Below, in pieces: positions 44,953 through 55,900 of a DNA stretch of 64,000 bases. Source of the DNA: Rhabdophis nuchalis (Eukaryota; Chordata; Lepidosauria; Squamata; Natricidae); the NCBI GenBank assembly GCA_039707465.1, contig CM077643.1, positions 378,798,419 to 378,862,418 on the forward strand. Direction: 5' to 3'. Each line of letters starts with the position of its first letter. The stretch's first letter is position 1. The position numbers and the translations under genes are program-made. The notes under the pieces are model-generated. The model had not been told where the DNA came from. It saw only the letters and a list, made by a program, of their open reading frames with translations, and did no database searches.

Positions 44953-46358
44953 TTCATTTTCATTTCATTTATTCAATTTATATCCCGCCCTTCTCCAAAC
45001 TGACTCAGGGCAGCGCACAGGAAAATTAAAAATACATATAAAAACCATATAAAATTTAAAAAACTTATTCAATGAAATCCTGCGCTAAAACCAAATTAAA
45101 ATCCCCAAATTTAAAACTATCTAAAAGTCAGTTATGGGGGTTACGCTAGGCCGGCTAGATGGAACAAATGTCTTTAGACACTTGCGGAATAGGCGGAGGT
45201 CGGAGATGGTGCGAAGTTCAGGGGGTAAGTCGTTCCAAAGGGCTGGACCTGCCACAGAGAAGGCTCTTCCCCTGGGTGTCGCCAGTCAGCATTGTCCGGC
45301 CGACGGCACCCTGAGGAGGCCCTCTCTGTGGGAGCGTATCGGTCTAAGGGATGTATGGGGCAGGAGGCGGTCTCGCATATAACTAGGCCCCGAGCCATGG
45401 AGCGCTTTGAAGATGGTCGTCAAAACCTTGAAGCGCACCCGAAAGACCACAGGAAGCCAGTGCAGCTCGCGCAGGATTGGTGTTATGTGGGAGCGTCTAG
45501 GCGCTCCCATAATCACCCGCGCGGCTGCATTCTGGACTAACTGCAGCTTTCGAGTGCACCTCAAGGGAAGCCCCATGTAGTGAGCATTACAGTAGTCGAG
45601 TTGAGAGGTCACGAGTGCTTGAGTGACTGTGCGTAAGGTATCCCGGTCCAGTAAGGGGCGCAATTGGTACATCAGGTGTACCTGATGGAAAGCCCCCCTG
45701 GCCACGGCCGCCACATGGTCCTCCATGGACAGCCGGGAATCCAGGAGGGCACCCAAATTGCGCGCCCTCTCCACGGGGGCCGGTGTTTTGCCCCCAATGG
45801 CCAGAGTTGGAATAATCTGGCCGAACCGGGGTGCCGGAAGCCACAGCCACTCAGTCTTGGATGGGTTGAGCCTGAGTTTGTTACTACCCATCCAGATCCG
45901 TAGGGCCTCCAAACACATGACCTCGACGGCATCGTTGGGGTGGTCTGGGGTGGATATGTACAGCTGAGTATCATCAGCGTACAGATGATATCCCACCCCA
46001 AAACCACGGATGATCTCGCCCAGCGGCTTCATATATGTGTTGAACAGTAGGGGCGAGAGGACCGACCCCTGAGGAACCCCACATACGAGGGGCCTCGAGG
46101 CCGACCTCTGCCCCCCTGCCAACACATATTGCGACCGACCAGAGAGGTAGCACGAGAACCACCGCAGAACGGTGCCTCCCAGCTCCAACCCCCCCAGTCG
46201 GTCGATGGTATCAAAAGCCGCTGAGAGGTCTAATAGGACTAGGATAGAGGAATATCCTCTATCCCGCGCCCTCCAGAGATCATCAACCAACGCGACCAAT
46301 GCCGTCTCAGTGCTGTGCCCGGGTCGGAAGCCGGACTGGCGCGGGTCTAGATAATCAG
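44953..46358 (-). mobile_element. CR1-group LINE, 5'-truncated, inside another CR1
   Basis: 3' end on the left with an ATTTC tail and the CR1 terminus. The minus-strand frame 45286-46299 (337 codons) carries [11 protein letters not shown] with a short deletion after it, [20 protein letters not shown] and NLGALLDS. It ends at RVPSAGQC near the same place as the 8335 frame. Very similar to the 7987-11290 element. It entered the + strand CR1 between its GAGAAC and AATTAACC. Confidence 0.94.
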
Positions 46359-46470
46359 ATTAATACCAACAATTAACCAGTAGAACAACTTTCCTCCAGA
46401 AGTTGTGTATGCTCCAACACTGGAAGTTTTTAAAGAGATTGGACAACCATTTGTCTGAAATGGTATAGGG

Positions 46471-47072
46471 ATGGGATGGCGAACCTATGGCACCCGTGCC
46501 ACAGGTGGCACACGGAGCCATTTGCCAGGGCATGCGAGGCGTTACCCTGTTAGCTGGCCAGCACACATACGCGTGCTGGCCAGCTGAGTTCAGCCCTTTT
46601 TAAAGCCATTTTTCACCCTCCCCAGGCTCCAGAGGCTTTATATAAATGATTTCCGGTTTGCTCGTAGGGCCCTTTTTAGTCCTCTGGAGGCTGCAAGGAA
46701 GCCTCCTGAAGGTCCCTGAAGCCTCCGGAGGACTAAAAAGATCCCTACGAGCAAACCGGAAGTCACTTCTGGTTTGCTTGTAGAGTCTTTTTTTGCCTCC
46801 TCCTGAAGGTCCCTGAAGCCTCTGGAGGGCCTCCGGGGGGCGGGGGGAGGAGGCGGCTTTTTTCACCCTCCCTAGGCTCCTATAAAGCCTCTGGAACCTG
46901 CAGAGGGTGAAAAAAGCATGCAAAAAATGGGGGGGGGGGGAGCACCTGCCATGTGTGCCTGCACACTGGGGGGGGTTCATGCATTGCATTATGGGTACAA
47001 CACACCTGTGCGTGACCCCCCTGAGCTCTCCCCACTAATGGCACGCGAGCCAAAAAAGGTTCACCATCGCTG
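46471..47072. mobile_element. hAT MITE inside CR1 (602 bp)
   Basis: Ends ATGGGATGGCGAACC and GGTTCACCATCGCTG are imperfect inverted repeats. Octamer GTATAGGG is identical on both sides (46463-46470, 47073-47080). The interior includes inverted CCTCCGGAGGACTAAAAAG-type modules. Confidence 0.9.
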
Positions 47073-47111
47073 GTATAGGGTTTCCTGCCTCATCAGTAGG
47101 TTGGACTAGAA

Positions 47112-47286
47112 CGGTGGTCTCCAACTGGTGGTCCATGAGAAAAAATTGGTGGTCCATAGAAAAATTATTTGCACTTCTTATATTGCACTAAGTACTATTT
47201 ATCTTTTTAAACATTCGTATTAGTGGTCTGCGGGATTGGAAATTATGGATTTAGTGGTCCGAGATCCGAAAGGTTGGTGAACCCTG
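47112..47286. mobile_element. hAT MITE inside CR1 (175 bp)
   Basis: Ends CGGTGGTCTCCAACTGG and AAGGTTGGTGAACCCTG. Octamers GACTAGAA (47104-47111) and GATTAGAA (47287-47294) match at 7 of 8. Confidence 0.87.
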
Positions 47287-47306
47287 GATTAGAAAACCTC
47301 CAAGGT

Positions 47307-47710
47307 CTATTCTATTCTATTCCTACTCTATTATTTCTTTTCTATTTTTCTATTCTACTCTTTTTCCTATTCTATTATTTCTTTTCTATTTCTATTCTTA
47401 TTCCTATTTATTATTTCTTTTCTACATTTCTATTCTATTCTTTTTCCTATTCTATTATTTCTTTTCTATATTGCTATTTCTATTCTATTCTTATTCCTAT
47501 TTATTATTTCTTTTCTACATTTCTATTTCTATTCTATTCTTATTCCTATTTATTATTTCTTTTCTACATTGCTATTCTATTCTTTTTCCTATTCTATTAT
47601 TTCTTTTCTATATTGCTATTGCTATTCTATTCTTATTCCTATTTATTATTTCTTTTCTACATTTCTATTTTATTCTTTCTTTTCTATATTGCTATTTCTA
47701 TTCTATCCTC
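47307..47710. repeat. TATTC-type microsatellite seeded at a CR1 3' end
   Basis: About 400 bp of imperfect TATTC/TTTTCTA units follows directly on the CR1 terminus CCTCCAAGGTC. A higher-order repeat is visible (TTATTATTTCTTTTCTACAT recurs). The 172-codon frame is a repeat translation. Confidence 0.93.
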
Positions 47711-48338
47711 CTTGTTGGTTTTAACTTGCCGTGCCAAATAAGCGTGGGTCGAATCAATCCAATAAACCAGGGCTCAGTGATGCCTTGAATAGTGCCTTAT
47801 GCGGACGTAACTCCGCGAGAAACTGCTGAATTGAGAGTCGATACGGACAGCCTAGCAACCGGAGCGTAGCCAATATCGAAGCGCCTCATTTCTGCCACCA
47901 ACAGGAGAAAGGCCGAGCACTGAAGAAACCCGAGTAAAGAGCTTGCACTTAACACCCAGAGACTCCGCACTCAGGTTCCCAATGGGAGTCCGTGTGTAAC
48001 GACGCCTCCCCAGACGATGAAGGACGGTGCGCATGCGTAATATTAGAAAACTACCCTAGGCAATCCAAACCTACGACACTGGGTAGAAGGCCACGACTAT
48101 GGCGTTTTTCCAGTCACCCCAGCTCGACGCATGCGCATCTGTCCCTCAACGCCGCCTCCCCCCCGCTGCAGGGCGGAGCCGCCTGTCACGAATTCCCTTT
48201 GGCTCCACCTCCCCCCCCGTTCCCTACACTGGCAGTGGGCGGGATTACGCGGTCAGTTGGCGGGCAGGCCGAGGAGGAGGGAGCGAGGGAGGGGGAGAGG
48301 AGGAGGCGCTGTCACGTGATTACTGTAGGCTTCCCAAC

Positions 48339-48383
48339 ATGGCGGCTGGGGTAGCTGCGGGCGTTGCGAGACTCAGGATTTAA
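48339..48383 (+). CDS. Possible upstream ORF in the ASXL2 leader (14 codons)
   Basis: ATG at 48339 opens MAAGVAAGVARLRI and stops at TAA 48381-48383, 149 bases before the ASXL2 start and in another phase. The ATG is part of the YY1-type motif. If transcription starts upstream of 48339 it could dampen ASXL2 translation; if it starts at or after the motif the frame is not in the mRNA. Confidence 0.3.
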   Translation: MAAGVAAGVARLRI

Positions 48384-48532
48384 GTAGCGGCCGAGGCCAA
48401 CCCTTCCTTCTCTCCCCCCCACCCTCCCACGGCAGAGACCCCGCACCGGCCTCGGACACGCCCCCTCCATTCGTGCCTTCATTCATTCATTCATTCCATC
48501 GGTTGTTCGGCTCTTGCCAGTAGCCAGCTGCC

Positions 48533-48589
48533 ATGAGGGAAAAGGGCCGCAAGAAGAAGGGCAGGACCTGGGCAGAGGCCGCCAGGACG
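48533..48589 (+). CDS. ASXL2: ASXL2 coding exon 1
   Basis: ASXL2 is a nuclear Polycomb-group-related protein that binds the deubiquitinase BAP1, which removes ubiquitin from histone H2A. This exon encodes only the first 19 residues, MREKGRKKKGRTWAEAART, ending at phase 0 before GTACGCGGG. As I recall, the human protein begins the same way with one or two conservative changes; ASXL1 starts MKDKQKKKKERTWAEAA, so ASXL2 fits better. WAEAA starts the N-terminal HARE-HTH domain, completed by exon 2, which I cannot find in the remaining 15.4 kb. The start context GCTGCCATGA has G at -3. The gene follows KIF3C on the same strand about 19 kb downstream. Confidence 0.93.
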
Positions 48590-50319
48590 GTACGCGGGGT
48601 TGGGCTGGGGCGTGGGGGGGGGGACGGGGACGGGGACGGACGGACGTGGGGGACGGACGTTACGGGTGGCACCAAGTTTACTTTTCTCTCTCTTTGAGCG
48701 CCTTCGTCACTGTTAGGCGGTCTCTCCTCCAGGCAGTGGCCTCTGGAGCTGTCGGGCTTCAATTCCCACCGTCCTCTGCCTTCATGTTTAGGTGCAGTCG
48801 ATGGGAGTTGTAGTCCAGTCATTCTGGATGATTGGGAAGACCCGCAGTAAGATACATGGAACTCTTTCCTCCCCCCCCCCTTCATCTCTTCGCGCCGCCC
48901 TCAAATCTTTGTATAAAACGAGTTTTTGAAGTGTAAATGATTAAAAACCCGCCTCTATTTCTGTGATCTGACAGTTGGGATGGGAAAACAGCTGTTGCTT
49001 GCCAAATATTCCATCTTCTCTGGAGAAACGGGTATCTGTGGCTCACTGGATGAAGACCACTCTTTGTTGTTAGAAAAGTCACGATTGCTGTCAAGGCTAG
49101 AGAAGATCTCTTAGCATATGTTCAAAGGGCTGGTCTTTTGTGTTGGATATACCCATATTTCTCATTGTTTTCCAGTAAACCAAAGGCTAGCTTGGTTGAA
49201 GTAGCTGCTGGAGAGACAATAATACCAAACTTTTTCAACAAATACCCCCCCCCCCCACACACACACACACATTTTCTAGTACATCATGGTAATCATATTA
49301 CTAGAATGGTCTGGCAGGAGAGCTGATTATTTCCATGTCATTAAGACTACATCTGAAAGTTTGTATATGTGTCATTATAAATTTGCACTATAGTAAAAGA
49401 GGCTGTTTTGTGACTATATAAGAATGTTAGAAAGTCAGGTGATATGCCTTCTGAAATTCTAATTATTTCATTAATGAACCAAGCAAGTAAAGATTTTGTT
49501 CCCCATCTGAAATCACTGTGAATCAGTTTGATTCCTGATTTTAAAAAAATCATTTATACCTTATTTCTGCAGTTGATGCAAACTTTATTTTAAACCTTAA
49601 TCCTTTTGGCATGTATACATCTCTTTAATTTAATTTCTTTATTAAATCTGTATGCCATTCATCTCATCATCAAGTGATTCTCAACAGTTAATTCTGGGTA
49701 AAATACACTTCTGTGTTTCCAGTCTTGTTGATAACATGAAAAGTCACATAAACCTCATTTTAGTAAACAACTGTTAATCAGAGAGGTTACATATACAGTC
49801 AAGGAAAGAACTGTAGCTCATTGGCAGAAGATTTGCATTGGCTAGGAAAATCCCAGATTCTGTATTCCATTGGCTGTTTTAACAAGGAGTTCTAGTCTTG
49901 AATAGCTACTGTCAGTGTAGATAGGGCTAATCCAGGTGGAGTAATTTTGACCAAGAAAGCTGCTTGCGCTGGTCTGCAAGCTATTTGGATTTGTTCTTAT
50001 TCAGCTGCTGTTCATCATTTGCTATTATTCAGTTAATAATGAAACAATGTTTTAGCAGCTTTGTATTACCAATAAACAATATCCATGCCCACATTTAGTA
50101 ATGAAAAGATAGGGAAACATCAACTTCCCCCAAGTCAATCTGTGTGTATAAATTGTTTATTTATTTATTTATTTGATCAATTTATATAGCCACCCATCTC
50201 GCATACAAGCAGCTCTGAGGGGCATACAACAGTTAAAAAAATCAATAGTTACATATTTAAGATTTTGTGCAAATCGTCATAAAATCCTAGCTCTTTGTTT
50301 CTGCTGAAAAATCTAAATT

Positions 50320-50350
<31 letters not shown>

Positions 50351-51310
50351 AGGATATTGGGAGCTTTAATCTTTGATATCAAAATTGAAATGTGTTTTTT
50401 GTAATGTGGAAACTTCAAGTAGATCTTTTTTTTCTTTCCCAGATTCTAAATATTAATGTTTCTTTTAAATCGCTGTTGAATTTAGGCTTGCTCATATTGA
50501 GTACTCAGAAGTTAGCCTTAGCTTTATTGATAGTTTATATGCTGTCTGTATAATGCCATTTTGTTATAAACGCATATAAATAAGATGGTTGCACATATAT
50601 CATCCTGGTTTTATGTAAAAACAAACATATCAGTGACTGTTAGGAGTGGTGAAGCATGTTCCTAAATGAAATTATTTTGAATATTATCCTACAAGTTCAG
50701 ACTTCAGTAAAATACTTTACAGTATTGTTATAAGAAACTGGCTATTTTTATCTGCTTCTTAGATTGATATTCTACCTTTTGTTCAGGAAGTCAAAGCAAT
50801 TGAGTTCCTGAGCAAAATAAAATTAAAAAATTGAAATAAAATCCTCATATTGTTAAAATATACTGATAAGGTGTACTGTATGATATAAATGGCATAGAAG
50901 ATCTGTAATTAATTTGAATGTTTCCATAGTTGAAGATTAGAAGTTTAAGATAATATCTATATACTCTTAAATTGGGTGAAATGTTGTATTATAGGGCAAC
51001 ATTTTTTGTTGTAGTAGTAAGCAGTAGTATTGGCTATAAGACTACCTAATTTGGTAGCCCTTATAAAACTTTGGGGTAAGTACCTTATCTCAAATTTCCA
51101 TTCCCTTGGCAGAACAGTCAAAATATTTTGAGTTTCATTCTTTCTAAATACTTGATACATGAAATATGAAATGTTCTAATGGAACATTCTGAATAGGGTG
51201 GTTTTGTTCTGAGTTTGGAACAAAGCATTTGTTTATTTTGTGCATGCCCATATGATGATGTCTTTTAGATGATTTGAACTGATTTTTGATAGAAGATTTT
51301 AACAGGATGT
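48590..51310 (+). other. ASXL2: ASXL2 intron 1, proximal part
   Basis: Opens with a G-rich stretch (48600-48660). Contains C/CA-repeat tracts (49247-49271; 50322-50350) and two LINE 3'-tail remnants (about 49620-49700 and 50155-50240, of the form TTATTTATTTG...TATAGCCACCCATCTC). The rest is unique-looking. No exon 2 signature. Confidence 0.6.
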
Positions 51311-51318
51311 GTATAGAA

Positions 51319-51566
51319 CCGTCATATCGAACCTATGGCACGTGTGCCAGAGGTGGCACACAGGGCCCTCTCTGTGGGCATGCGCACCATCGCCAGCTGC
51401 TCTTCTGGTTTGTGGCGTGTGGATGTGCACCGGCCAGCTGATCTTTGGGCTTGCTGGAGCCCCAGAAACCCAAAGACTCGCTGCTCTGTGCACATGCACG
51501 CACCAGCCACCCAGTCTTCAGGTTTCCATTTTGGGCACTCAGTGCTGAAAAGTTTTGCCATCACTG
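51319..51566. mobile_element. hAT MITE (GGTGAACC-end family, 248 bp)
   Basis: Octamer GTATAGAA is identical on both sides (51311-51318, 51567-51574). Ends CCGTCATATCGAACC and TTTTGCCATCACTG. Same family as 46471-47072 (ACCTATGGCACGTGTGCCA block). Confidence 0.88.
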
Positions 51567-51691
51567 GTATAGAAGGAGTAGCAGAACCTGGGGGTGGAGT
51601 TAAAAGAGCAATCAGACTAAAATCCCTACCTAGCTGCAAGTGAACTAAGTCCAACCTCTCTTGAATTCTTTTAACTGTTATCAATCTATGC

Positions 51692-52048
51692 CAGGGGTGT
51701 CAAACTCAAGGCCTGCAGGTCAGATCTGGCCGGTGGGGTGCTTAGGTGTGGCCACCCTGTAAACAGCAAAGGACCGACCTATGGTGCCGCTGCCAGTGAA
51801 AACAGAGCATGCGGCCCTCCCCAGCTCCGTTTTTGGCTACAACAGCCTCCTGCAACCTTTTGCCAGTGAAAACAGAGCTTTGGAGGCCAAACTTCATTTT
51901 CACTGGCAGAACGCTTGGGCCACCACAGGCAACCCCAGCACCAACACAAATGAGGTCGAACTGGCCATGACCATACTGACCACACATACCCCCCCCAGGT
52001 GAAACAACCCTGATCTGGCCCTCAATGAAATCGAGTTTGATATCCCTG
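51692..52048. mobile_element. hAT MITE (CAGGGGTGTC family)
   Basis: Ends CAGGGGTGTCAAACTC and GAGTTTGATATCCCTG. Octamers ATCTATGC (51684-51691) and ATCTATGT (52049-52056) match at 7 of 8. Confidence 0.9.
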
Positions 52049-52065
52049 ATCTATGTTAACCATTA

Positions 52066-52332
52066 CCCTGTTTCCCCCAAAATAAGACCTCGCTGGATAA
52101 TAAGCCCAATCGGGCTTTTGAGCACATGCGCTAAAATAAGACCTCCCCCTTAAATAAGCCCACCCTGAAAATATTGCAACACAGCAACAGCGATGAGGTG
52201 ACCACGTGCACTGCCTCCTGGACCTCAAAAATAATAAGACCTCCCCCAAAATAAGGCCAAGTACTTATTTCGGAGGGGGGGGTTGTTGTTCAAAAGAAAA
52301 TAAGAACCTGTCTTATTTTCGGGGAAACACGG
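52066..52332. mobile_element. TA-flanked MITE (CCCTGTTTCCCC family)
   Basis: Ends CCCTGTTTCCCCCAAAATAA and its inverted partner TTATTTTCGGGGAAACACGG, with TA on both sides. AATAAGACC motifs repeat inside. Only 17 bases separate it from the preceding hAT MITE. Confidence 0.85.
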
Positions 52333-52439
52333 TAGTTGAGAAAATATCGGTGCATAGCCACATTTAGCAATTGTGAAATTGACCTTCATTTGTGGACCTG
52401 ATGTTTCTCACCAGAGGTAGCATAGTGTGCTACCTCTGC

Positions 52440-53600
52440 AATCCACCCTTTTTTTCAGTGCTGCAACTTCTACAACTTCTCTGACAGATATGACTATCCT
52501 GCTTGTGTTTGCAGACTTCCAGCAAATGGCCATTCACCACTTTATGTAGCAATCCAGTTCACTGACAGACAGCTTATACGGTCAGGAATTTCCTCCTGAC
52601 TAACCCTAACCTCGAAGCTTTCTTGTTGTAGTTTTAATCCATTGGTTCTGGTTCTGTTTTCTGGGGAGGTAAAAATATGCACAACTTTGATAACCCTTTA
52701 AATATTTGAAGATTGCTATCCTATCTCTCCACTATGGGTCTCCTGTGAGTAAAATAGATATATGTTTCTTCATAAAGCTTGATTCCAGACTGCTCACATG
52801 TTGGTAGCCCCCTTTAAACTCACTCCAATTTGTCCCTTTTCTTTTTGAAAAGTGATACCCAGAATCCAGTATTCCCAATGTAGAGAATTTGGTAAGAGCA
52901 GGTGTTCTACACTTCCTGTACTCTGGACTTTAGCCTCCTGTGAATGCAATTCCAGATATAATGTCTATATTCACAGCTGATTACATTGTTGATTCATGTT
53001 CATCTTGTGGCCTACTCGAATATCAAATTCTTTTCCAGTTTGTCATTTTTTAATCAGGTCACTAATAGAAATATTGAATAATACAAGGAATAGAGAAAAT
53101 GTTGTGGCATTCCACTCCATACTATTCTTCACACTGTTTGAAAGCCATTGTGAATACTCTCTGGGTGTGGTCATTTAGCCAATTATGAATCTATTTGCAT
53201 CATACAGTAGAGGCATGTTTTTAGCATTTTGTTAATGTAGCTATCAATGTTCGAATGCTTTGCTGAGTTCAAGGTAGACTGTCCACAGCATTCTCTGATC
53301 TATTAAACCTGTGGTACTGTCAAAAAAGATCAGGTTAACTTGGCTAATCCATTGTATCTTTTTTTTTTCTAAGTGTGTATGCGTATATTGCTTTATAATC
53401 TGCTCAAGTACCTTGTCCAGTATAGATATCAAACTGACAAGTTTATAATTTTTCTGGACCTCCCTTCTCTTATTTGAAATATAAAAAACATTTGTTGCTC
53501 GCCAATTTTCCATGAGTTTTCAAGCATTGTATTTAGAGGTTTTTATGATAATTTCCTCTAGTCCCTTCAGGAGCTAATTCAATTGATTGTGGAGAAATTC
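52440..53600 (-). mobile_element. Old CR1-group LINE of a different lineage, degraded
   Basis: The minus strand carries reverse-transcriptase remnants in the frame 53244-53513: KNYKLVSLISILDKVLEQII, then HTHLEKKKIQWISQ, and VYLELSKAFEH, resembling the chicken-type CR1 pattern (VSL...KV.E, LDLSKAFD). The region 52440-53200 reads as the antisense of its 3' part. Many indels. Distinct from the [12 protein letters not shown] lineage. Confidence 0.65.
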
Positions 53601-53738
53601 ATTTACTTTATCTGAGTTTTTACCTTCTACTGTCCTGAACTGCAGCTATATTGCCGCCAGTTGGAGCTTCATTTCCTATCTGAGACAAGATACTCTAAAC
53701 ATATGAAACTGACTTTAAGTTGTTCTTATGCCAACTTA

Positions 53739-54660
53739 CCATATTTTTTGGAGTATAAGATGCACCAGAGTATAAGACACACCCAGGTTTTGAAGAGGCA
53801 AAATTAAATAAAAGTAGGTAGGTAGGTAGATAGATAGAGGGATAGAGAGGGGGAGAAAGAGAGAGAAATACAGTAGGTGGGGAGGGAAAGCGAGAGTAGT
53901 TAGGTAGATAGGTAGAGAGATAGAGAGAGAGAAATAGAGATAGTGAGAGAGAAATACAGTAGCTAGGGAGGGAGAGATAGTAGGTAGGTTGGTAGGTAGA
54001 GGGATAGAGAGAGAAAAATAGAGAGAAATACTGTAGATAGGTGGGGGGGGAGAGAAAAGGTAGGTAGGTATATAGGTAGATAGAGGGGGAGAGAGAGAGA
54101 GAGAGAAATAAAGTAGGTAGGTAGGTAAGTAGATGTTTCCAGGTGTATTTATCCATGTGCTGGAGAAGGAAATCACTGACAACCTGTAGCACCTAAAACT
54201 GTTTCTGCACTTGATCAATGTAATTTTCATCAACCACTCTAATTAAACAGCTTTCCAAAAGGGGGGAAAAAGGTTTTGCACTCTGCAAACCTCCCCCCAA
54301 AAAGGCATGAATAGCCTTGGGGGAGCTTGCAGTGTGCTCCCCAAAGCGAGCAAAAAAATGGCTTGTTTTCGCAAAAACGGGCTGGTTTTTTGTCAAAGAA
54401 ATTGTATGCATAACCTTATGGAGGCTTATAGAGTGCTGTTGTGGGCTGTGGGGAGGGGAAGGCCCATTTATTGCTTGTTTCTGCCCTCCCCAGCCCCCAG
54501 GAGCTCTCAGAAAGCCTCCATAAGGCTATTCATGGCCATTTTGATGAAGGGGCGGGGCTTCAGGAGGCAAAAAATGCTGTATTTGGAGTATAAGACGCAC
54601 CCAGATTTTCAGCCTCTTTTTAGAGGAAAAATGGTGCGTCTTATACTCTGAAAAATACGG
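53739..54660. mobile_element. TA-flanked MITE (CCATATTTTTC family) with compound microsatellite
   Basis: Ends CCATATTTTTTGGAGTATAA and inverted partner TTATACTCTGAAAAATACGG, with TA on both sides. 53815-54130 is a (GGTA)n / GAGAAATACAGTAGG array. The rest includes GCAAAAACGGGCTGGTTTT and CAGCCCCCAGGAGCTC motifs shared with 62938. No coding capacity. Confidence 0.87.
53815..54130. repeat. Compound microsatellite (GGTA)n with GAGAAATACAGTAGG
   Basis: Reverse complement of the array at 24771-25195, here inside a Tc1/mariner-like MITE. The 165-codon frames over it are repeat translations. Confidence 0.9.
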
Positions 54661-54759
54661 TAGTTGTTATAGTTTCTTTTGTTTTATCCACTGAGATAGT
54701 GGGGGTGGCAGTGTGGAAAGGAAGGGAAGGAATATAAACATTGAGGAAATCCTTATTTT

Positions 54760-55900
54760 AATTTGATTTGTTTGCCACCCATCTCACACACAAAAATGTA
54801 TAAAATCACAATGAAAATACAGATTATAACTAAAACTAAAAGATGGTGAAGAAAGGCACAGAATTTAAAGTGGGGAGTGGGAACTGCTATTAGTTGATCA
54901 ACCATTTCCAGTGCGATATTTCCCCAGTGGGGCCCAAAGCCAACTGGCACAGCCAGGTCTACAGCTGTTGTGGAGGGTGGAAGCCAATCTCACCTCAGCG
55001 GGAAGATGTTCCAAAGGGCCAGGGCCATGGAAAAGAAACTTTTTTTCCTGGACCTCACCAGCCAGAATTCCTTGACTGATGGGATCCTCAGCATGCCTCC
55101 TCTGCAGGTCTGGGTGGAGTGGGTCTGTCCCATAGGAGTGGGTCAGTTCCTGGACCCATGCCATGCTGAGCTTTATAGGTAATAACCAACAGTTTGAATT
55201 GCACCTGGAAGCAAACTAGCAGCCAATGCAGCTTGCAGCACAGCAGTGTAACATTGGCCACTCTATAGTTCCCAGAGACTACCCTGCACCGCTGTTCTCT
55301 GCACCAGTTGAAGCTTCCAAATGCTTTTCAAGGGTAGCCTCATGTAGAGCAGATTGCATTAGTCCAAGCATTAGAGGACCAGAACATGAATGACTGAGCA
55401 CAGGGACTCCTGATCCTGGAAAGGCCGCAACCAGTGCACAACCAGAAGTTGTGCAAAGGCTCTCTTAGCCACGACTGCTATCTCCCCTTTGAATAGGGGT
55501 TCCAACTCCAAGGGAACCCACAAGTTGTGGACTGAATCTGTCTGGGGTAGTGCCACTCATCAAGAACTAAAGATGTCAAAGTCTTTAGTTCTGCCAAAGC
55601 TCCATACATCCAAAGCCACTCAGGCTTGCTAGTATTCAGCCAAAGCCTGTTGTCTCCCATCCAGACCCCCACAGCCTCCAGAAACCATGAGAGGGAGCAA
55701 CAGCATTGCTTGGGCATCTGGGGTGGAGATATAAAGTACAGTATTATCTGCATATGATGATACCTCAACTTGTGGAGTTGGATGATCTCACCTAGCAGCT
55801 TCATGTAGATGTTAAACAGGATTGGAGAGCATACTGGATCCTGCGGCATGCCACAGAAGATATTACACAGGATTAAACAGACTACTAAAGGCCAGAGGTT
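54760..55900 (-). mobile_element. Old CR1-group LINE, 3' part, degraded
   Basis: The left end has a LINE 3' terminus (TTGTTTGCCACCCATCTC). Minus-strand frames include 55478-55849 (MPQDPVCSPILFNIYMKLLG, matching [36 protein letters not shown]) and 55371-55556. An HHMQ sequence stands where the YADD region should be, so the catalytic box is gone. Confidence 0.8.

Larger units (their letters stand above)
44311..47306 (+). mobile_element. CR1-group LINE 3' fragment broken by five later insertions
   Basis: Pieces 44311-44384, 44477-44569, 44702-44952, 46359-46470, 47073-47111 and 47287-47306 align in order with the CR1 at 25440-26065 (ATGAGTCAGCAGTGTGCAGC ... CCAGAAGTTGTGTATGC ... CCTCCAAGG). The gaps hold a hAT fragment, three complete hAT MITEs and one antisense CR1. 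It continues into the TATTC array at 47307. The frame is destroyed. Confidence 0.88.
47990..48720 (+). promoter_or_regulatory. ASXL2: ASXL2 CpG-island promoter
   Basis: Base composition changes sharply from A+T-rich repeats to CpG-rich unique sequence. Sites seen: NRF1-type TGCGCATGCG at 48028-48037 and GCATGCGCA at 48129-48137, an E box CACGTG at 48313-48318, and a YY1-type ACATGGCGGC at 48338-48347 close to the likely start of transcription. No TATA box. An (ATTC)n run at 48478-48497 lies just before the start codon. This is the layout of a broadly expressed gene; the transcription start is inferred, not shown. Confidence 0.8.

Noticed and set aside
47223..47788. Phe/Tyr/Leu-rich open frames that look like membrane proteins
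   Set aside because: Translation of the TATTC microsatellite; the hydrophobic character is an artefact of the repeat.
19590..50350. CRISPR-like regular repeats among the short tandem arrays
   Set aside because: Arrays are simple microsatellites or 30-43 bp tandem units without spacers, in a vertebrate genome.
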